DNA of 7,317 nucleotides, taken from NCBI GenBank assembly GCA_025463965.1, contig JAODBN010000205.1, forward strand, positions 1-7,317, read 5' to 3'. The position numbers and the translations under genes were made by a program. Of the stretch, positions 6,319-7,317 are shown piece by piece; the stretch's first letter is position 1; the number at the start of each line of letters is the position of its first letter. The notes under the pieces are model-generated. The model saw only the letters and a program-made list of their open reading frames with translations. It ran no database searches and was not told the DNA's origin. This DNA comes from Acidimicrobiaceae bacterium. Lineage in GTDB: Bacteria; Actinomycetota; Acidimicrobiia; Acidimicrobiales; Bog-793.

Positions 6319-6402
6319 GACGTGGCTCTCCCTCCCCCGTGGGCGCGGACGAGGCCAGGGGCTCGTCGTGCCGCGACGCCGCATGGCGCCGAATCTCACG
6401 AC

Positions 6403-6431
6403 AGCTTCCCTCGCTAGCTGTTGACTGTCAA
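6403..6431 (-). promoter_or_regulatory. Candidate promoter of the aldolase-regulator operon
   Basis: Reading the minus strand, a consensus TTGACA -35 (6431-6426) is followed after 17 bases by GAAGCT (6408-6403), a weak -10 that keeps only the conserved second A and last T. Initiation would fall near 6396, giving a leader of about 78 bases. The -35 lies inside the 6418-6434 palindrome, an arrangement typical of repression. Confidence 0.42.
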
Positions 6432-6434
6432 CAG
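6418..6434. promoter_or_regulatory. Perfect 17-bp palindrome, predicted GntR/FCD operator
   Basis: CTGTTGAC and GTCAACAG are exact reverse complements around a single T. The site stands 100 bases upstream of the aldolase-like start, in the non-coding gap, and contains the predicted -35 of that operon. FCD regulators bind short near-perfect palindromes of this size. The inner TTGACTGTCAA keeps the outer T/A and G/C of the FadR-type TNGTNNNACNA consensus but not its T/A pair next to the centre. Autoregulation by the GntR gene of the same operon is inferred. Confidence 0.62.
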
Positions 6435-6449
6435 ATCGCGGGCGGGTGT

Positions 6450-6490
6450 AGCCCGGTGCAAATTGCGCAGGTGGCGAGCAAGACCGGGCT
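6450..6490 (-). terminator. Inverted repeat at the end of the VOC gene (possible terminator)
   Basis: AGCCCGGT (6450-6457) and ACCGGGCT (6483-6490) are exact 8-bp complements separated by 25 bases and reach into the VOC stop codon on the minus strand. It could end the VOC transcript before the aldolase promoter. The long loop and missing U-run make it a weak call. Confidence 0.33.
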
Positions 6491-7002
6491 CAGGCAGGGA
6501 CCGAGATCCCGACGCCGCCTCGGGTGCTCTCGCCGTAGCGGGCGATCTCCGCCTCGAGGTCGAGCGGATCGATCTGCGGCCCGCGCTCGGTGAGGGCGGG
6601 GGTGATGAGGTCGGCGGGGACGAGCCAGCAGACCTCGAACTCCAGCCCGTCTGGGTCGCGGGCGTAGAGCGACTTCGTCGTGGCGTGGTCGCTTGCCCCG
6701 ACGAGCGCCCCGGCCTCCGAGAGCGCTCCGGCGAGGCGCCGCAGCTCGCCGAGCGTGTCGACCTCCCAGGCCAGGTGGTAGAGACCGACGACTCCGCGCC
6801 CTGCCGGGCTCGGCCGCGCGTCGGAGCCGATCTGAAACAGGCCGAGGTCATGGTCGTTGGTCGACCCCGCAGCCCGGAGGAAGGCAGCCCTTCCCGGCAT
6901 GGCGGTTACGGTGGAGAAACCGAGGACCGAGTGGTAAAAGGCGACACTCGCGTCGACGTCTCGGACGTACAGCACGGCGTGGTTCAGGCGTTGGACCGGC
7001 AT
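6490..7002 (-). CDS. VOC-superfamily protein (glyoxalase/extradiol dioxygenase fold)
   Basis: Small cytosolic metalloprotein of the vicinal oxygen chelate superfamily, 170 residues. The paired βαβββ pattern is visible: NHAVLYVRDVDASVAFYHSV (7-26) opens the first half and LYHLAWEVDTLGEL (74-87) the second, closing with LYARDPDGLEFEV (112-124). H8, H76 and E123 sit at the usual metal-ligand positions of the dioxygenase-type VOC group. A tail with DPLDLEAEIARYG (145-157) follows the fold. The ATG at 7002 has an excellent GGGAGG ribosome site on the minus strand. Members include ring-cleavage dioxygenases, glyoxalases, epimerases and resistance proteins, and the sequence does not decide between them. 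It is divergent from the F420-type gene and separated by 171 bases from the aldolase operon, so membership in the sugar-acid locus is doubtful. Confidence 0.9.
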   Translation of the reverse strand: MPVQRLNHAVLYVRDVDASVAFYHSVLGFSTVTAMPGRAAFLRAAGSTNDHDLGLFQIGSDARPSPAGRGVVGLYHLAWEVDTLGELRRLAGALSEAGALVGASDHATTKSLYARDPDGLEFEVCWLVPADLITPALTERGPQIDPLDLEAEIARYGESTRGGVGISVPA

Positions 7003-7023
7003 CGGACCTCCCGGGGGCAGCTC

Positions 7024-7052
7024 TTCTTAGGCTACGGCGAGGACGAGGTCAA
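7024..7052 (-). promoter_or_regulatory. Candidate promoter of the VOC gene
   Basis: On the minus strand TTGACC (7052-7047) is followed after 17 bases by TAAGAA (7029-7024). This would start transcription near 7017 and leave a short leader of about 15 bases that still includes the GGGAGG ribosome site. The -10 match is only partial. Confidence 0.38.
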
Positions 7053-7117
7053 CACGCAGAGACGGCGGAACCGGCGGGTAGCCGAGCCGCATTGGACGAG
7101 CGAGAAGAGGTGCGCAA

Positions 7118-7317
7118 ATGGCGGACAACCCAAACGCGATGGTGATCGAGCAGTTCCGGGCGAACGGCGGCAAGCTGGGCGGTGACTTCGCAGGATTCCC
7201 ACTCATCCTCGTGCACCACTTCGGCGCCCGCTCTGGGACCGAGCGGGTCACGCCCCTCGTATTCCAAGAGCTCGGCGACGGCCGCTACGCCGTGTTCGGC
7301 TCGAAGAACGGTGCCAC
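7118..7317 (+). CDS. Deazaflavin (F420)-dependent nitroreductase-family protein, Ddn-like (partial, cut by window end)
   Basis: Only the first 66 codons are present; the gene continues past the window edge. The visible residues follow the Ddn/DUF385 split-barrel family: a start resembling NPwvIelFRanGGk (here N-A-M-V-I-E-Q-F-R-A-N-G-G-K, 6-19), a G-G-D-F-A-G-F-P-L-I-L-V strand (21-32), GARSGTERVTPLVF (36-49), in which the SG and TPL elements are conserved, then DGRYAVFGSKNGA (54-66). Relatives bind reduced coenzyme F420 and reduce nitro compounds, quinones or other substrates; the residues contacting the cofactor ring lie further on and cannot be judged. AGAGG (7106-7110) precedes the ATG by seven bases. 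It is transcribed divergently from the VOC gene across a 115-base gap. Its presence implies an F420-making host, most often an actinobacterium. Confidence 0.88.
   Translation, partial: MADNPNAMVIEQFRANGGKLGGDFAGFPLILVHHFGARSGTERVTPLVFQELGDGRYAVFGSKNGA

Noticed and set aside
5653..6417. 254-codon plus-strand frame opposite the aldolase-like gene
   Set aside because: The minus strand has clear DapA-family motifs throughout; this frame has no domain or supported start.
6450..6490. GCCCGGT...ACCGGGC arms looking like a tRNA acceptor stem
   Set aside because: Only about 40 bases separate the ends, with no T-loop or anticodon arm, so it is too short for a tRNA; kept only as a hairpin.
6421..7185. 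254-codon plus-strand frame opposite the VOC gene and extending into the divergent gap
   Set aside because: The VOC motifs lie on the minus strand, and this frame also overlaps the supported start of the F420-type gene in another frame.

Overview
The window is about two-thirds G+C. Its genes are densely packed with strong G/C third-position bias. It ends in the start of a deazaflavin (F420)-dependent nitroreductase-family gene, a family concentrated in Actinomycetota. I therefore read it as chromosomal DNA of a high-GC actinobacterium; no rRNA, tRNA or other marker fixes the taxon further. No mobile element, CRISPR array, integrase or phage gene was seen.

Layout. (1) 124-1527, + strand: a full-length glutamate decarboxylase. 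(2) 1738-4013, + strand: a ketopantoate-reductase-like dehydrogenase and an enolase-superfamily (mandelate racemase type) acid-sugar dehydratase, joined by an ATGA overlap. (3) 4152-4565, + strand: a RidA/YjgF-family protein lacking the usual substrate-binding arginine. (4) 4608-6318, - strand and convergent with ridA: a DapA/NAL-family class I aldolase-like enzyme (5332-6318) followed by a GntR/FCD regulator (4608-5273). (5) 6490-7002, - strand: a VOC (glyoxalase/extradiol dioxygenase fold) protein. (6) 7118 to the window end, + strand and divergent: the N-terminal part of a Ddn-like F420-dependent protein.

The central block (1738-6318) looks like one catabolic locus. A dehydratase of the mandelate racemase group would turn a sugar acid or other hydroxy acid into a 2-keto-3-deoxy acid. 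A DapA/NAL-type aldolase could split that product into pyruvate plus an aldehyde. The dehydrogenase could oxidise or reduce an intermediate, and the Rid protein could handle an enamine or imine. The FCD regulator would sense a pathway acid. No kinase is visible, so a non-phosphorylative route is the simplest guess. The substrate cannot be read from the sequence.

The most striking non-coding signal is a perfect 8-1-8 palindrome at 6418-6434. It overlaps a consensus TTGACA -35 element in front of the aldolase-regulator operon and is a very good candidate operator for the GntR/FCD protein. A diverged relative lies inside a candidate promoter before the dehydrogenase-dehydratase operon (1652-1668), and a different small palindrome precedes the Rid gene (4102-4115). 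Gene-free gaps are all under 300 bases.
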